Positions 1 through 9,023 of a DNA stretch of 64,000 nt are shown piece after piece. The translations under genes were made by a program, and so were the position numbers. The notes below the pieces were generated by a model that was given only the letters and a program-made list of their open reading frames with translations, searched no databases and had not been told where the DNA came from. Origin of the DNA: Albidovulum denitrificans (GTDB lineage: Bacteria > Pseudomonadota > Alphaproteobacteria > Rhodobacterales > Rhodobacteraceae); the NCBI RefSeq assembly GCF_002973535.1, contig NZ_PVEP01000012.1:1-64000 (forward strand). The letters are read 5' to 3'. Positions within the stretch are counted from its first letter, which is position 1, and each line of letters begins with the position of its first letter.

Positions 1-294
1 AGCGATCGCGGAAGCCAGTATTGCTCGGTGGACTATCAGGCCGAACTCAGAAAGCGCAGCATCCTGATCTCGATGAGCGGCAAGGGGAACTGCTACGACA
101 ACGCGATGGTCGAGACGTTCTTCAAGACCATCAAGTCGGAGCTGGTCTGGCCAGTCGCATGGCAAACACGCCAGCAGGCCGAAAATGCCATCGCCAGATA
201 CATCGACGGGTTCTATAACCCCGTCAGACGACATTCATCGCTCGGCTACCAAAGCCCCATCGCCTTCGAGAGAAAGGCCCGTGAAGTGAGCTAA
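1..294 (+). mobile_element. IS3-family transposase (OrfB) 3' fragment
   Basis: The frame is open from the first base and ends at TAA 292-294. It is the C-terminal part of an IS3-type DDE integrase: the SDRGSQY motif is at the window edge, followed by GNCYDNAMVETFFKTIKSEL holding the catalytic Glu, and a FYNPVRRHSSLGYQSP tail typical of this family. The N-terminal helix-turn-helix part and the first catalytic Asp lie outside the window, so it cannot be told whether the element is complete. It is directly followed by remnants of two other IS families, which suggests nested insertion and decay. Confidence 0.85.
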
Positions 295-300
295 ACGCTC

Positions 301-780
301 TCCACAAAAGCCGGGCAAGTCCACTACGATCTCGAACGGCAGATTGCCGGTCAGCCCGCCGAACTGCGCAAGGCGGCGAGGCAACAGCACTCCCGCCCCC
401 AGGTCGACGCCTTCAAGGCATGGGCCGAGGCCCAGCTGGCGCGCATTCCGGGCAAGGGCGAACTCGCCAAGGCATTCCGCTACGGGCTGTCCCGCTGGCC
501 ATCCTTCGAGCGCTATCTCGAGGACGGGCGCATCGGCATCGACAACAACCCGGCCGAGCGTGCTATGCGCCCGATCGGGGTCGGGCGCCGCAACTGGCTA
601 TTCGCCGGCTCCGATAGCGGCGGCGAGACCCTCGCCCGGGCCATGACCCTGATCGAGACCGCGAAGATGAGCGGACTGGACCCGCAAGCCTGGCTCGCTG
701 ATGTCCTCGACCGCATCCATGATCACAAGATCAACCGCCTCGACGAGCTGCTGCCGTGGAATTGGGCGCCAACGGCCTGA
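301..780 (+). mobile_element. IS66-family transposase (TnpC) C-terminal remnant
   Basis: An open frame without its own start codon begins within about 20 codons of the IS3 stop. It reads YDLERQIAG, then [33 protein letters not shown] and [20 protein letters not shown], ending PWNWAPTA at TGA 778-780. These blocks are diagnostic of the IS66 TnpC C-terminus. The upstream two thirds, including the zinc-binding and N-terminal DDE region, is absent, so this is a dead fragment. Its 3' end abuts the truncated IS6-type gene on the opposite strand. Confidence 0.85.
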
Positions 781-1340
781 TCCGCGGCATCAATCGGGCG
801 GTTACGCTTCTCGCGCTTCCGGGTCGTTCGGTGGGACCCTTCGATGCGGTTGTTCAGGCCTTTATCCGCTCGGTGATCGGTACCCGGCGCCAATTCGCGA
901 ACTGGTTTGACATAGCTGCGCAGCTTGTCGGTGACGATGACGCGCGGCGCGCCGAACCGGCCGACCAGCCCCTTGAGGAAACGCCTTGCAGCCCTGGCGT
1001 TCCGCCGGGGCTGTACCAGAATGTCGAGCATGTCACCGTCCGCGTCGATGGCCCGCCAGAGCCAGTGTTTCTTCCCACGGATCGCGACGACCTCTTCGAG
1101 ATGCCACTTGCCGCGGACGTCGGGCCTGTCGCGCTTGATGCAGCTGGCGAAATGGTGGCCAAATCGGTTGACCCATTTTCGGACCGTTTCCCGGCTGACG
1201 ATCACGCCGCGCTCCGCCAGCAGATCCTCGACATCCGCCGTGCTGAGCGCAAACCGATGGTACGCCCAAACCGCGTAGGCAACGATCTCGCGGGGGAAGC
1301 GGTAGCCTTTCAAGCGCGGCATCTCGGACGGTGCTTTCAT
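723..1340 (-). mobile_element. IS6-family transposase, C-terminally truncated
   Basis: The start MKAPSEMPRLKGYRFPREIV and the ADVEDLLAERGVIVSRETVRKWV segment match the IS6 helix-turn-helix region. The catalytic core is recognisable: VIVTDKL holds the second Asp and NNRIEGSH the Glu. The first Asp of the expected HLDE motif is Glu here (WHLEEV). Similarity stops at about residue 178 (near 807), after RKREK. The last 27 codons read antisense through the IS66 fragment instead of the usual F-K-S-x-R-x-A-Q-R-F-L end. Truncation and the Asp-to-Glu change both argue for inactivity. Confidence 0.8.
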
Positions 1341-1486
1341 TCCCGATGCTTATCCAACGGAGCATCCCGAACAAGTTGGCAATGCCGACGGGCCATGCCG
1401 AGGCCCCGCATCTGGCCCGCTTCCGGTCCTGGATCACCGGGCAGTTCGCTGCGTGAACGCCCCCGGCAGGACGATCGAAGACGGGA

Positions 1487-2227
1487 TCAGTCCGGCCTGT
1501 CGTCCTTGAACGTCCGCGTGCCGGAGATCATGGTCGAAACGATGGACTGCCGCGACATGATGTCTTCGCGGATGGCGACATAGATATGGATCATCATGAA
1601 GATCACGATCCACCACATGCCCAGATGATGCAGCGTATGCAGGCGCTGGCTGTTCCAGATCAGCCCATGGACCCAGCCAAAAAGATCAGCGGTCAGCGAC
1701 CCTTCCTGCGCGCCCTCGGCATAAAGCGCGAGACCAGTCACGATCATGAAGCTGACGCCAAGCGTGAAGAAGAAGAACATCGCCAACTGGGCAAGCGGGT
1801 TGTGGCCGACGTATTTCTTCGGCTCCTTCGCCAGAAACAGATACCAGCGCACCTCGAACAAGACCTCGCGCCAATATTCGACCCGCCAGAACGGAACGTA
1901 GAACAGCTGGCGCGCATGGTGGTTGCCGAAAAAGGCCCAGTAGATGCGGCCGAGGAAGCCGAAGGTCAGGATCATGCCCGCCGCGAAATGGGCAAAGCGG
2001 ATATAGCCGAAGACGAACTGCTGCACCGCTTCGCCGATCTGCATCGAGGGCGGGGGCGAGCCGATGAAATATCCGCTCACGCACAGGACCATGATCGCCG
2101 CGGCGTTGACCCAGTGCCAGATGCGGACCGGCGCCTCATAGACATAGACCGACGTCTGGTGGCTGACCGAGGCGAGGTCCTCGGGCGCCAGGTCATGCGC
2201 GGGAACGGTGGTTGAGGGGGATGCCAT
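1487..2227 (-). CDS. hupC: Ni/Fe-hydrogenase b-type cytochrome subunit HupC
   Basis: HupC anchors the uptake hydrogenase to the cytoplasmic membrane and passes electrons from the small subunit to quinone through two b haems. The 246-residue protein has the expected hydrophobic helices and His ligand candidates in RIWHWVN, RFAHFAAG, LHTLHHLGMW and MMIHIYVAIRED. ATG 2225-2227 follows the small upstream gene by 9 bp, so it is the last gene of the hupS operon. In Rhodobacter capsulatus hupD follows hupC on the same strand. Here hupC runs into IS debris, and hupD lies 8.4 kb away in the opposite orientation. Confidence 0.95.
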   Translation of the reverse strand: MASPSTTVPAHDLAPEDLASVSHQTSVYVYEAPVRIWHWVNAAAIMVLCVSGYFIGSPPPSMQIGEAVQQFVFGYIRFAHFAAGMILTFGFLGRIYWAFFGNHHARQLFYVPFWRVEYWREVLFEVRWYLFLAKEPKKYVGHNPLAQLAMFFFFTLGVSFMIVTGLALYAEGAQEGSLTADLFGWVHGLIWNSQRLHTLHHLGMWWIVIFMMIHIYVAIREDIMSRQSIVSTMISGTRTFKDDRPD

Positions 2228-2236
2228 GGCCGCCCC

Positions 2237-2431
2237 CTATCCGCGCCGCGACCGCAGAAGAACGACCCCGACAAAAAGCGCCGCGGCAACGGTCAGCACC
2301 ACGGCGATGGCGTGGTCGGGCTCGCTCACCCAGTGCAGTGCGCCGATCTCGCGCGCGGCCTCGTGGCCCTGATGGGCCAGGGCAGGTCCCGCCAGCAGGG
2401 TGGCGGCGGCCGAAAGGGAAAGTTTCTTCAT
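2237..2431 (-). CDS. Small HupE/UreJ-like membrane protein
   Basis: This is a 64-residue protein between hupL and hupC. ATG 2429-2431 gives MKKLSLSAAATLLAGPALA, a Sec signal peptide with AxA cleavage site, then HQGHEAAREIGALHWVSEPD, one transmembrane helix and an RSRRG stop-transfer end. The GALHWVSEPDHAIAVV stretch resembles the first-helix motif of the HupE/UreJ nickel transporters (G-x-L-H-P-x-x-G-x-D-H-x-L-A), but the other helices are missing. Function is unknown; a nickel-binding or accessory role in hydrogenase assembly is an inference from the motif and the position. It lies 16 bp after the hupL stop. Confidence 0.6.
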   Translation of the reverse strand: MKKLSLSAAATLLAGPALAHQGHEAAREIGALHWVSEPDHAIAVVLTVAAALFVGVVLLRSRRG

Positions 2432-2447
2432 CGCTATGTCTCCTCTC

Positions 2448-3060
2448 TCAGCGAACCTTGACCCGCGCCAGTTCCTGGCCATCGGGCGACATGACATGGG
2501 TGGAACAGGCCAGGCAGGGATCGAAACTGTGGATGGTCCGCAGGATCTCCACCGGCTCTTCCGGGCGTTCCACCCTGGTATCCATCAGGCTCGCCTCGAA
2601 GGCGCCGATATTGCCCGCCAGGTCCCGCGGCGATCCGTTCCAGGTCGTCGGCACGACGCATTGATAGTTCTCGATCCGCCCGTCCTTGATCTTGACCCAA
2701 TGACCAAGCGCACCGCGCGGCGCCTCGGTCGCGCCGACGCCCTTCGCCTCTTTGGGCCAGGTCGAGGGGTCCCATTTGGCGACATTCGCGGTCGACTCAT
2801 CGCCCGCCTTGATATTGGCCACCAGCTTGTCGAAGAACTGCTTTTGCAACCGGCCGCAATATTCGCTTTCCAGCGCCCGCGCCGCCGTCCGGCCCAGCGT
2901 CGAGAATACCGCCTGAAGCGGCAGCCCCATTGCGGATGATGTTGTTCTCATCCACGTTCACCTCGCAGCGCATATGGCCCTCGATCCGGCAGACCGGATC
3001 GACCACCACGCGCTGGCCTGCGGTGTCAAGGGTAAAGCCATTCGGCGTCGTCACTCCCAT
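2448..3060 (-). pseudogene. hupL: hupL, uptake hydrogenase large subunit, internally deleted
   Basis: The gene starts normally at ATG 3058-3060, 4 bp after hupS, and encodes about 44 N-terminal residues with the conserved [20 protein letters not shown]. At about 2930 the sequence jumps to the C-terminal part ([20 protein letters not shown] through [10 protein letters not shown], ending VKVR), and this part is in another frame. Roughly 390 of about 597 residues, including the RxCGxC motif that supplies two nickel ligands, are gone. Neither frame makes a usable subunit. The C-terminal DPCxxC ligands and the HupD cleavage site after His are still readable. A recent deletion or an assembly error fits the otherwise undecayed sequence. 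Confidence 0.85.
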
Positions 3061-3064
3061 GGCC

Positions 3065-4150
3065 TCAGCCCTCCACTTTCTCTTGCGTCTTCTTCTGCGC
3101 GCGTTTCAGCGCCGAGATGGCGGCATGCACCGCCACGGCGCCGCCCACCACACCGGCGGCGGTCAGACCCACCTTGTCGGCATTCGCCTCGACCCCGAAC
3201 TGGTTGATGTTGGTCAGCCGGTTGTAGAACGACCCCTGATCCCAGAACCCGTCCTCGGAACAGCCGATACAGCCATGCCCCGACTGGATCGGAAAGCTGG
3301 TGCCTTCGTTCCAGCGCACGGTGGAGCAGGCGTTGTAGGTGGTCGGACCCTTGCAGCCCATCTTGTAGAGGCAATAGCCCTTGCGGGCGTTTTCATCGTC
3401 CCAGGCTTCGACGAACTGGCCCGCATCGAAGTGCGGCCGACGATAGCACTTGTCATGGATACGCTGGCCGTAAAACATCGCCGGCCGCCCCTGACGGTCC
3501 AGTTCAGGGAGACGGTCGAATGTCAGCATATAGGTGATGACCCCGGTCATCACCTCGGCAATCGGCGGACAGCCCGGCACCTTGATGATCGGCTTGTCGG
3601 TGATGACCTTGTGAACCGGGGTGGCGCGCGTGGGATTCGGGCTTGCCGCCTGCACGCAGCCGTATGAGGCGCAGGCCCCCCAGCTGATGATCGCCTTGGC
3701 GCCTTCGGCCGCATGGCGCAACTGCTCCACAAAGGGCTTGCCGCCGACGATGCAGAACATCCCGTCCTCGTTCAGCGGCGGGTTGCCCTCGACCGCAAGG
3801 ATGTAGTTGCCCCGGTATTTCTCGATCGTGTCCTCAAGTGCGGCTTCGGCCTGATGCCCGGCCGCCGCCATCAGCGTATCGTCATAGTCCAGACTGATCA
3901 TCGACAGGACGACATCCTTGGCCAGCGGATGGGCGGAGCGGATGAAGCTTTCCGAACAGCAGGTGCATTCAAGCCCGTGAACCCAGATCACCGGCGTGCG
4001 CGGCTTGGTTTCCATCGCATGGGCGATCTTCGGTACGAAGGCGGGGCCAAGGCCCAGGGCGCTTGCCGTCAGGGAACAGTATTTCATGAAACTGCGCCGG
4101 GTGATCCCCTGCCGGCGCATGACCTCATAGAACGTTTCGATCTGGCTCAA
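3065..4150 (-). CDS. hupS: Uptake [NiFe] hydrogenase small subunit HupS
   Basis: HupS carries the Fe-S relay of the membrane-bound H2-oxidising enzyme. The N-terminus has a Tat signal ([15 protein letters not shown]). Cluster ligands are visible: LECTCCSES and GACASYGC with GCPP for the proximal cluster, [16 protein letters not shown] for the distal one, and [15 protein letters not shown] for the medial one. A C-terminal hydrophobic anchor ends the protein. I chose TTG 4148-4150 because it gives the family-typical [15 protein letters not shown] start and follows a GGAGAGGGAGG ribosome binding site. The protein (361 residues) looks intact although its partner HupL is destroyed. Confidence 0.95.
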   Translation of the reverse strand: MSQIETFYEVMRRQGITRRSFMKYCSLTASALGLGPAFVPKIAHAMETKPRTPVIWVHGLECTCCSESFIRSAHPLAKDVVLSMISLDYDDTLMAAAGHQAEAALEDTIEKYRGNYILAVEGNPPLNEDGMFCIVGGKPFVEQLRHAAEGAKAIISWGACASYGCVQAASPNPTRATPVHKVITDKPIIKVPGCPPIAEVMTGVITYMLTFDRLPELDRQGRPAMFYGQRIHDKCYRRPHFDAGQFVEAWDDENARKGYCLYKMGCKGPTTYNACSTVRWNEGTSFPIQSGHGCIGCSEDGFWDQGSFYNRLTNINQFGVEANADKVGLTAAGVVGGAVAVHAAISALKRAQKKTQEKVEG

Positions 4151-4227
4151 CGCTGGCCCTCCCTCTCCCCTGTCGCGACTGGCGCGCCTCTGCGACAATC
4201 AGGAAATCAGGATGGACCACGGTATAC

Positions 4228-4250
4228 AAAGAAAACCGCCCAAGGCGGCG
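4228..4250 (-). terminator. Intrinsic terminator after hypF
   Basis: On the minus strand a CCGCC / GGCGG hairpin with a 3-nt loop (4236-4248) is followed by TTTTCTTT (4228-4235). It sits about 90 bp after the hypF stop and about 80 bp before the hupS start. It would separate the hupTUV-hypF transcript from hupSLC and leave a short promoter stretch (4151-4227) for hupS. I see no clear TTG-N5-CAA site there, the motif reported for HupR. Confidence 0.6.
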
Positions 4251-4340
4251 GCGTGGGTGTTGTCGTTTGATTTCAGCTATTTGTGGCAGGATGCCCCTGG
4301 CAGCGCCGGTCGCCCGCCTTCCGCACGGCGCCGCCGCCGG

Positions 4341-6596
4341 TCAGTTTCTTTCCGCCCCGCGCAGCCCACGCGCCGCCGCGATCACCGCCTGGCCAAGCGC
4401 AAGCCCGCCGTCATTCGCAGGCGTCACCCGATGGGTCAGGACCGGCACGTCGCCCAGGGCCTGAACGGTCAGGTCATGCAGCAGCGGGTTCTGGAAACAC
4501 CCGCCCGACAGGACCACCGCCCGCGCCGCCCCGCGCAAGACGAGGTCCCGCGCCACGCCCGCGAAGGCGGCCGCCAGCCCGGCATGGAACCGCCAGGCCA
4601 GCAGCCCCCGCGGCTCGCCACGGCGGATGGCACGGCGGACCTCGGCCCAAAGGGGCGCCGGATCGATCAGGCCGCCCGACACCGCAAAGGGCAGCCCCTG
4701 CCCCGCCCCCCCGGCCATCGCCTCAAGCCGCATCGCGGCCTCCCCCTCATAGGTTTGCGCGTCGGCACAAAGGCCCAGCACGGCGGCGAAGGCATCGAAA
4801 AGCCGCCCGGCGCTTGACGACTGCGGCGCGTTGATCCCGCGCGCCGCCGCCTGCCGCACCGTGTCCAGCGGTCGGCCCCCGAACAACTCATCCGCCCAAT
4901 CCGTCAGCCCCGCCTGATCAAGCCGCATCAGCGCGTTGCGCCAGGGGTCGCGCGCGGCCCGGTCGCCGCCGGGCAAGGGCGCGGGCCGCAGTGCGGCGTG
5001 GCGTTCGAAACCGAGGTAGTCGCCCAGCAGCACCTCCCCGCCCCAGATCGTCCCATCCGGGCCAAGCCCGGTACCGTCCAGCACGATCCCGGCGACAGGG
5101 CCGCCCTCAAGCGGCCAGCCGTTCTCGGCCAGGCAAGAGGCCAGATGGGCGTGATGATGAAAGACCTCGACCAGCGGCAGCCCCATGGCCCGCCCCGCCT
5201 GCGTGGCGCGGTAGCCGGGATGGGCATCGACCGCCACGACTTCGGCCCGGTGATCGAAAAGCGCGGTATAATCGGCGACCGCCTTGCCGAATTCCTCGGC
5301 GCAAAGCGCGTCATCCAGATCGCCCAGATGATGGCCAAGAAGGGCCTGCCCGTTCTTCACAAGGCAGATCGCCCCCTTCATCTGCCCGCCAAGCGCCAGA
5401 ACCTGCCCCGCGCCCCCGAAGCCGGGCGGCAGGGGCAGCGTCCCCGGCACTCGCCCGCGCGCGCGGCGCAGCACCATGGGCGGGGTCGCGCGTTCCACGC
5501 TGTCATCCAGCCGCCGGGCGATGTCGCGGTCATGACAAAGGAAGGCATCGGCGAACCCACCAAGCTTCTTGCGCGCCTCGTCATTACCGACCACCTGCGG
5601 TTCACCCGACAGGTTGCCGCTAGTCATCACCAGCGGCCCGCCGAAGGCATCGCAAAGCAGGTGGTGCAGCGGCGTGTAGGGCAGCATGACCCCCAGCGTC
5701 GCCATCCCCGGTGCCACGCCGTCCGGCAGAACCCCGCGCGAGGGGACCAGAACGACGGGTGCGGCCGGGTCATGCAGCAGCGCAAGATCGGCATCGCCCA
5801 GAACCGCCACCCGCGCCAGATCGGCCGCGCGGCCCATCAGGGCCAGCGGCTTTGACGGCCGGTGCTTCCTGTCGCGCAGCCGCGCGACCGCAGTCGCATT
5901 CGCGGCGTCGCAGGCCAGATGAAACCCGCCAAGCCCCTTGACCGCCAGAACCTCACCCGCCTTCAGGCGCAGCGCCGCCTGCGCCACCGGATCGCCCGGC
6001 CTCTCCTGCCCCCCGACCTCAAGCCAGAGGCGCGGGCCACAGGCCGGGCAGGCGACCGGCTGGGCGTGAAAGCGCCGGTCGGCAGGGTCGCGATACTCTG
6101 ACAGGCAGTCCGCGCACATCGGAAAGGCGGCCATCGTGGTCTGCGCCCGATCATAGGGAAGCCCGCGCAGGATGGTGAAGCGCGGGCCGCAATGGGTGCA
6201 GTTGGTGAAGGCATAGCCCCCGCGCCGCCCGGCGCCCCGGATCTCGGCCGCGCAATCCGGGCAGGTGGCGGCATCGGGCGTCACCCGCGTTTGCGCGCCC
6301 TTGCCCCGGCTTTCGGCAATCTCGAAACCCTCCGGCAGCGCGCCCGCGAATGCCGCCACCTCAACCGCGTCGATGCGGGACAGGCCCGGAGCGCGCGCTG
6401 AAATCGCGGCGATGAACGCATCGGTGCCGGGACCCGCCACCTCGATCCCGACGCCCTCGGGATCGTTCCAGACCCGACCACGCAGACCGAATTCGCGCGC
6501 CAGTTGCCAGATGAAGGGGCGGAACCCGACCCCCTGCACCTGTCCGCGGACCCGTATCGTTACCCCTTCGGCTTTCATCCTGTTCCAGACGTCCAT
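4341..6596 (-). CDS. hypF: Carbamoyltransferase HypF
   Basis: HypF activates carbamoyl phosphate and passes the carbamoyl group to the C-terminal Cys of HypE, the source of the CN ligands of the [NiFe] site. The domains follow in order: acylphosphatase-like (RGQVQGVGFRPF, first ~90 residues), two zinc-finger pairs (CPDC/CTHC and CADC/CPAC), a YrdC-like domain and a Kae1-like domain with HHHAHLASC. ATG 6594-6596 (MDVWNRMK) is 31 bp after hupV; a second ATG lies at 6578. At 751 residues it is full length. The open frame extends further upstream into hupV, but that part is not family sequence. Confidence 0.95.
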   Translation of the reverse strand: MDVWNRMKAEGVTIRVRGQVQGVGFRPFIWQLAREFGLRGRVWNDPEGVGIEVAGPGTDAFIAAISARAPGLSRIDAVEVAAFAGALPEGFEIAESRGKGAQTRVTPDAATCPDCAAEIRGAGRRGGYAFTNCTHCGPRFTILRGLPYDRAQTTMAAFPMCADCLSEYRDPADRRFHAQPVACPACGPRLWLEVGGQERPGDPVAQAALRLKAGEVLAVKGLGGFHLACDAANATAVARLRDRKHRPSKPLALMGRAADLARVAVLGDADLALLHDPAAPVVLVPSRGVLPDGVAPGMATLGVMLPYTPLHHLLCDAFGGPLVMTSGNLSGEPQVVGNDEARKKLGGFADAFLCHDRDIARRLDDSVERATPPMVLRRARGRVPGTLPLPPGFGGAGQVLALGGQMKGAICLVKNGQALLGHHLGDLDDALCAEEFGKAVADYTALFDHRAEVVAVDAHPGYRATQAGRAMGLPLVEVFHHHAHLASCLAENGWPLEGGPVAGIVLDGTGLGPDGTIWGGEVLLGDYLGFERHAALRPAPLPGGDRAARDPWRNALMRLDQAGLTDWADELFGGRPLDTVRQAAARGINAPQSSSAGRLFDAFAAVLGLCADAQTYEGEAAMRLEAMAGGAGQGLPFAVSGGLIDPAPLWAEVRRAIRRGEPRGLLAWRFHAGLAAAFAGVARDLVLRGAARAVVLSGGCFQNPLLHDLTVQALGDVPVLTHRVTPANDGGLALGQAVIAAARGLRGAERN

Positions 6597-6627
6597 GACA
6601 CCGGCGCGGGAAGGCCCCCGGCCGCGC

Positions 6628-8040
6628 CTAATGTACCGTGCAGACCATGCAGGGATCGAAACTGCGCACCACATGCTGCACGGCCAGCGCCCCCGGTCCG
6701 GTGACCGGCACGCCCTCAAGCGCCGCCTCAAGCGGGCCCGGCACCCCGGCGGCATCGCGGGGCGAAAAGTTCCAGGTCGTCGGCGCGATGATCTGGTAGC
6801 TTTCGATCCGCCCGCCCTCGACCCGCAGCCAGTGGCCAAGCGCCCCCCGCGCCGCCTCGACCAGACCGGCGCCGCGCCCGGCGCGCGGGACACGGCCCTG
6901 GGCGATGAACTGCGCGCCCGGCGCGATCCCTGCAACCAGCCGTTCCATCACCGGCTGCGTCCGGGCCAGTTCCAGCAGACGCGCCGCGACCCGCGCCAGA
7001 ACGCCACCGCCCGCCAGCGCGCGGGCCAGCGGATGCCCGTCCACCACCTGCCGCGCCAGCGCGCCGACCTCCATCCCCAGCCCGTTCAACCTTGGCGCCT
7101 TGCACCAGGTATAGGCGGGCCCTGCCATGGTTTCGTCGGGTTCGGTCAGCCCGTCGAAGGGATGCGCGGTGGCGCCCGTCATCCAGGCATGGCTCAGGTC
7201 CTCGGCGATCCCGTCGGGGGCCAGCGGCCGCGCCCCCCCGTCCCAGACACCCGCGGCGAAAACCGGCCCCTCGGCCAGACGATAGGCGCCATAGGACAGG
7301 TACCGCCCCGACCCGCGCCCCAGCCGGTCCAGCCCGAGGTCCGCGGCGATCTCAAGGAACAGCCCGACATCCCCGCGCCCCCAGGACATCAGGTCTTCCA
7401 TGGTCGTCAGTGCCGCGAACGCCTCAAGCGGGCCGCCAAAGACCACCTCTTCCAGATAGCGCCGGAACGCCCGCAGGGTAGAGCCAAGGCGCACCTTCTC
7501 ACGCGCGCCGGGGGCGCGGGTCACGCCACCGGGCTGAATCGCGAGCGTATGTGGCCATTTCCCGGCCAAAAGGCCCATGACATGCAAAAGCTCTGCCCGC
7601 GCCTCCACGGCCCGGCGCTGCGCGCTGCCCTCCATCGCCGTGAACCGTTCGACCGCGCGCGGATGCCAGGGGCGCGCGGCATAGTCGGGACGGGCGGAAT
7701 CCGGCATGAAGAACAGATGGAAATGCGTCAGGTGATCGGCGACATTCTCCGCCGCGTGGATCAGCGCCGCCATTGCGGCACCCGCCGGTGTCGGCTGCAA
7801 CCCCATCGCCCCGGCCAGCGCCGCCGCCGCCGCCGCCGACTGGCTGATCGAACAGATGCCGCAGATCCGCGGGGTGATCACCAGCGCATCACGCGGATCG
7901 CGGCCCGGAAGCATCCGTTCGAAACCCCGGTAGAGCGGCGCGTTGACCTCGGCCCGCGCCACGACCCCGTCGATGACGCTGAGCGAGACCTCAAGGTCGC
8001 CCTCGACGCGGTTGAAAGGTCCGACGACAAGCCGTGTCAT
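6628..8040 (-). CDS. hupV: H2-sensing regulatory hydrogenase large subunit HupV
   Basis: HupV with HupU forms the cytoplasmic H2 sensor that controls the kinase HupT. RICGIC near residues 58-63 and the terminal DPCMVCTVH provide the nickel ligands. The protein ends exactly at the His, so no C-terminal peptide is cleaved, which is characteristic of sensory hydrogenases. ATG 8038-8040 overlaps the hupU stop by 4 bp (ATGA). At 470 residues it is complete, in contrast to the deleted hupL. A G/C-rich Ala run near 7805-7845 is ordinary codon use. Confidence 0.95.
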   Translation of the reverse strand: MTRLVVGPFNRVEGDLEVSLSVIDGVVARAEVNAPLYRGFERMLPGRDPRDALVITPRICGICSISQSAAAAAALAGAMGLQPTPAGAAMAALIHAAENVADHLTHFHLFFMPDSARPDYAARPWHPRAVERFTAMEGSAQRRAVEARAELLHVMGLLAGKWPHTLAIQPGGVTRAPGAREKVRLGSTLRAFRRYLEEVVFGGPLEAFAALTTMEDLMSWGRGDVGLFLEIAADLGLDRLGRGSGRYLSYGAYRLAEGPVFAAGVWDGGARPLAPDGIAEDLSHAWMTGATAHPFDGLTEPDETMAGPAYTWCKAPRLNGLGMEVGALARQVVDGHPLARALAGGGVLARVAARLLELARTQPVMERLVAGIAPGAQFIAQGRVPRAGRGAGLVEAARGALGHWLRVEGGRIESYQIIAPTTWNFSPRDAAGVPGPLEAALEGVPVTGPGALAVQHVVRSFDPCMVCTVH

Positions 8041-9023
8041 TTTGCCCTGCGCAATGTGGGTGGCACCACAACCCGGTCGGCCTTGGCGTTCTTTGCGATC
8101 CGCTCGGGCGTCGCGGCCTTGGACAGCGAGGCCAGCGCCATGAACCAGGCCTTTGGCATATCGGTCGGCAACCCGACCGGAAAGCCCGCGATCTTGGGCG
8201 TTTCGACAAAGGCATGGGCCGGGTCCTCGAACTGCGGCGCCGTGCAGTTGATGCAGGGATAGCCGCCGCGCGTGCAGGAACCCTCGCCGTTCCAGGGCCG
8301 GATATTGCAATCGCCCACCGCCTGCGTGCCGATGCAGCCGAGGTTTTCCATCATGCAGCCGATTTCGGACAGCTCGCCCGCGCTGGCCTTGTATTCGTAA
8401 TATTCGTTCTTCGGACAGCCGTGATGCACCAGATGATCGGCGTAGAAGCGCGGCCGCGCATAACCGTCAAGCGCCACCACCTCCCCCGCCGCCAGCAGCA
8501 TCAGCGTTTCGCTGACCCAGCCGGGATGGGTCGGGCAACCGGCCACGTTGATGACCGGGCCGCCGCCGCGCGACCGCCAGTCCGGGGCGAAAAGCCCCCC
8601 TTGCAGCCCGCCGTCATATTGCAGCCCCACCGCGTCCGACGGGTTGCCGCCCGCCGCGGTGACACCGCCAAAGGCCGCGCAGGTCCCGACCGCCACCACA
8701 TGCCGGGCGCGGGGCGCGATCCGTTCGACCCAATACATCAGGCTGCGCCCCGTTCCCGACAGCATCTGGAACCGTCCGCTGCCGCCCGGCCCGCGCGCGA
8801 TCGCCCCTTCGACACAGAGGATATCCAGCGCGACACGCCCCTCCGCCACCTCCTCCAGAAGGCGTCGCACCTCATCGCCGGTCTCGACCGACAGGGCGGG
8901 ATGCCACAGCAGCCGGATCCCTGCATCCTCCAGCATCTCCATCGCGCCGGGGCTTTCCGCGCACAGAAGCGACATCGTGCAACCGCCGCAGCCCGAGGCC
9001 TGAAGCCAGAGCATCGTGGTCAT
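8037..9023 (-). CDS. hupU: H2-sensing regulatory hydrogenase small subunit HupU
   Basis: HupU is the Fe-S subunit of the soluble H2 sensor. It starts MTTMLWLQASGCGGCTMSLL with the proximal cluster ligands and no Tat signal, as expected for the cytoplasmic sensor. Further ligand motifs are GTCAAFGG, GCPTHP, HHGCPKNEYY, GCMMENLGCIG, GDCNIRPW and GGYPCINC. At 328 residues it has normal length. It overlaps hupT at its start and hupV at its end by 4 bp each, so the three are translationally coupled. Confidence 0.95.
   Translation of the reverse strand: MTTMLWLQASGCGGCTMSLLCAESPGAMEMLEDAGIRLLWHPALSVETGDEVRRLLEEVAEGRVALDILCVEGAIARGPGGSGRFQMLSGTGRSLMYWVERIAPRARHVVAVGTCAAFGGVTAAGGNPSDAVGLQYDGGLQGGLFAPDWRSRGGGPVINVAGCPTHPGWVSETLMLLAAGEVVALDGYARPRFYADHLVHHGCPKNEYYEYKASAGELSEIGCMMENLGCIGTQAVGDCNIRPWNGEGSCTRGGYPCINCTAPQFEDPAHAFVETPKIAGFPVGLPTDMPKAWFMALASLSKAATPERIAKNAKADRVVVPPTLRRAK

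Noticed and set aside
2448-2951. The hupL C-terminal frame as an independent gene starting at 2951
   Set aside because: Its first codons are the antecedent hupL reading in another frame, with no ribosome binding site. It is the 3' remnant of the deleted gene.
7800-7845. GCC-rich short tandem repeat
   Set aside because: It encodes an Ala run within hupV in a GC-rich genome. There is no sign of a functional repeat.
6265-8262. A 665-codon plus-strand open frame opposite hupV and hypF
   Set aside because: It is antisense to two genes with clear family motifs, is extremely Arg/Pro/His-rich and has no recognisable domain. It is a GC-driven shadow.
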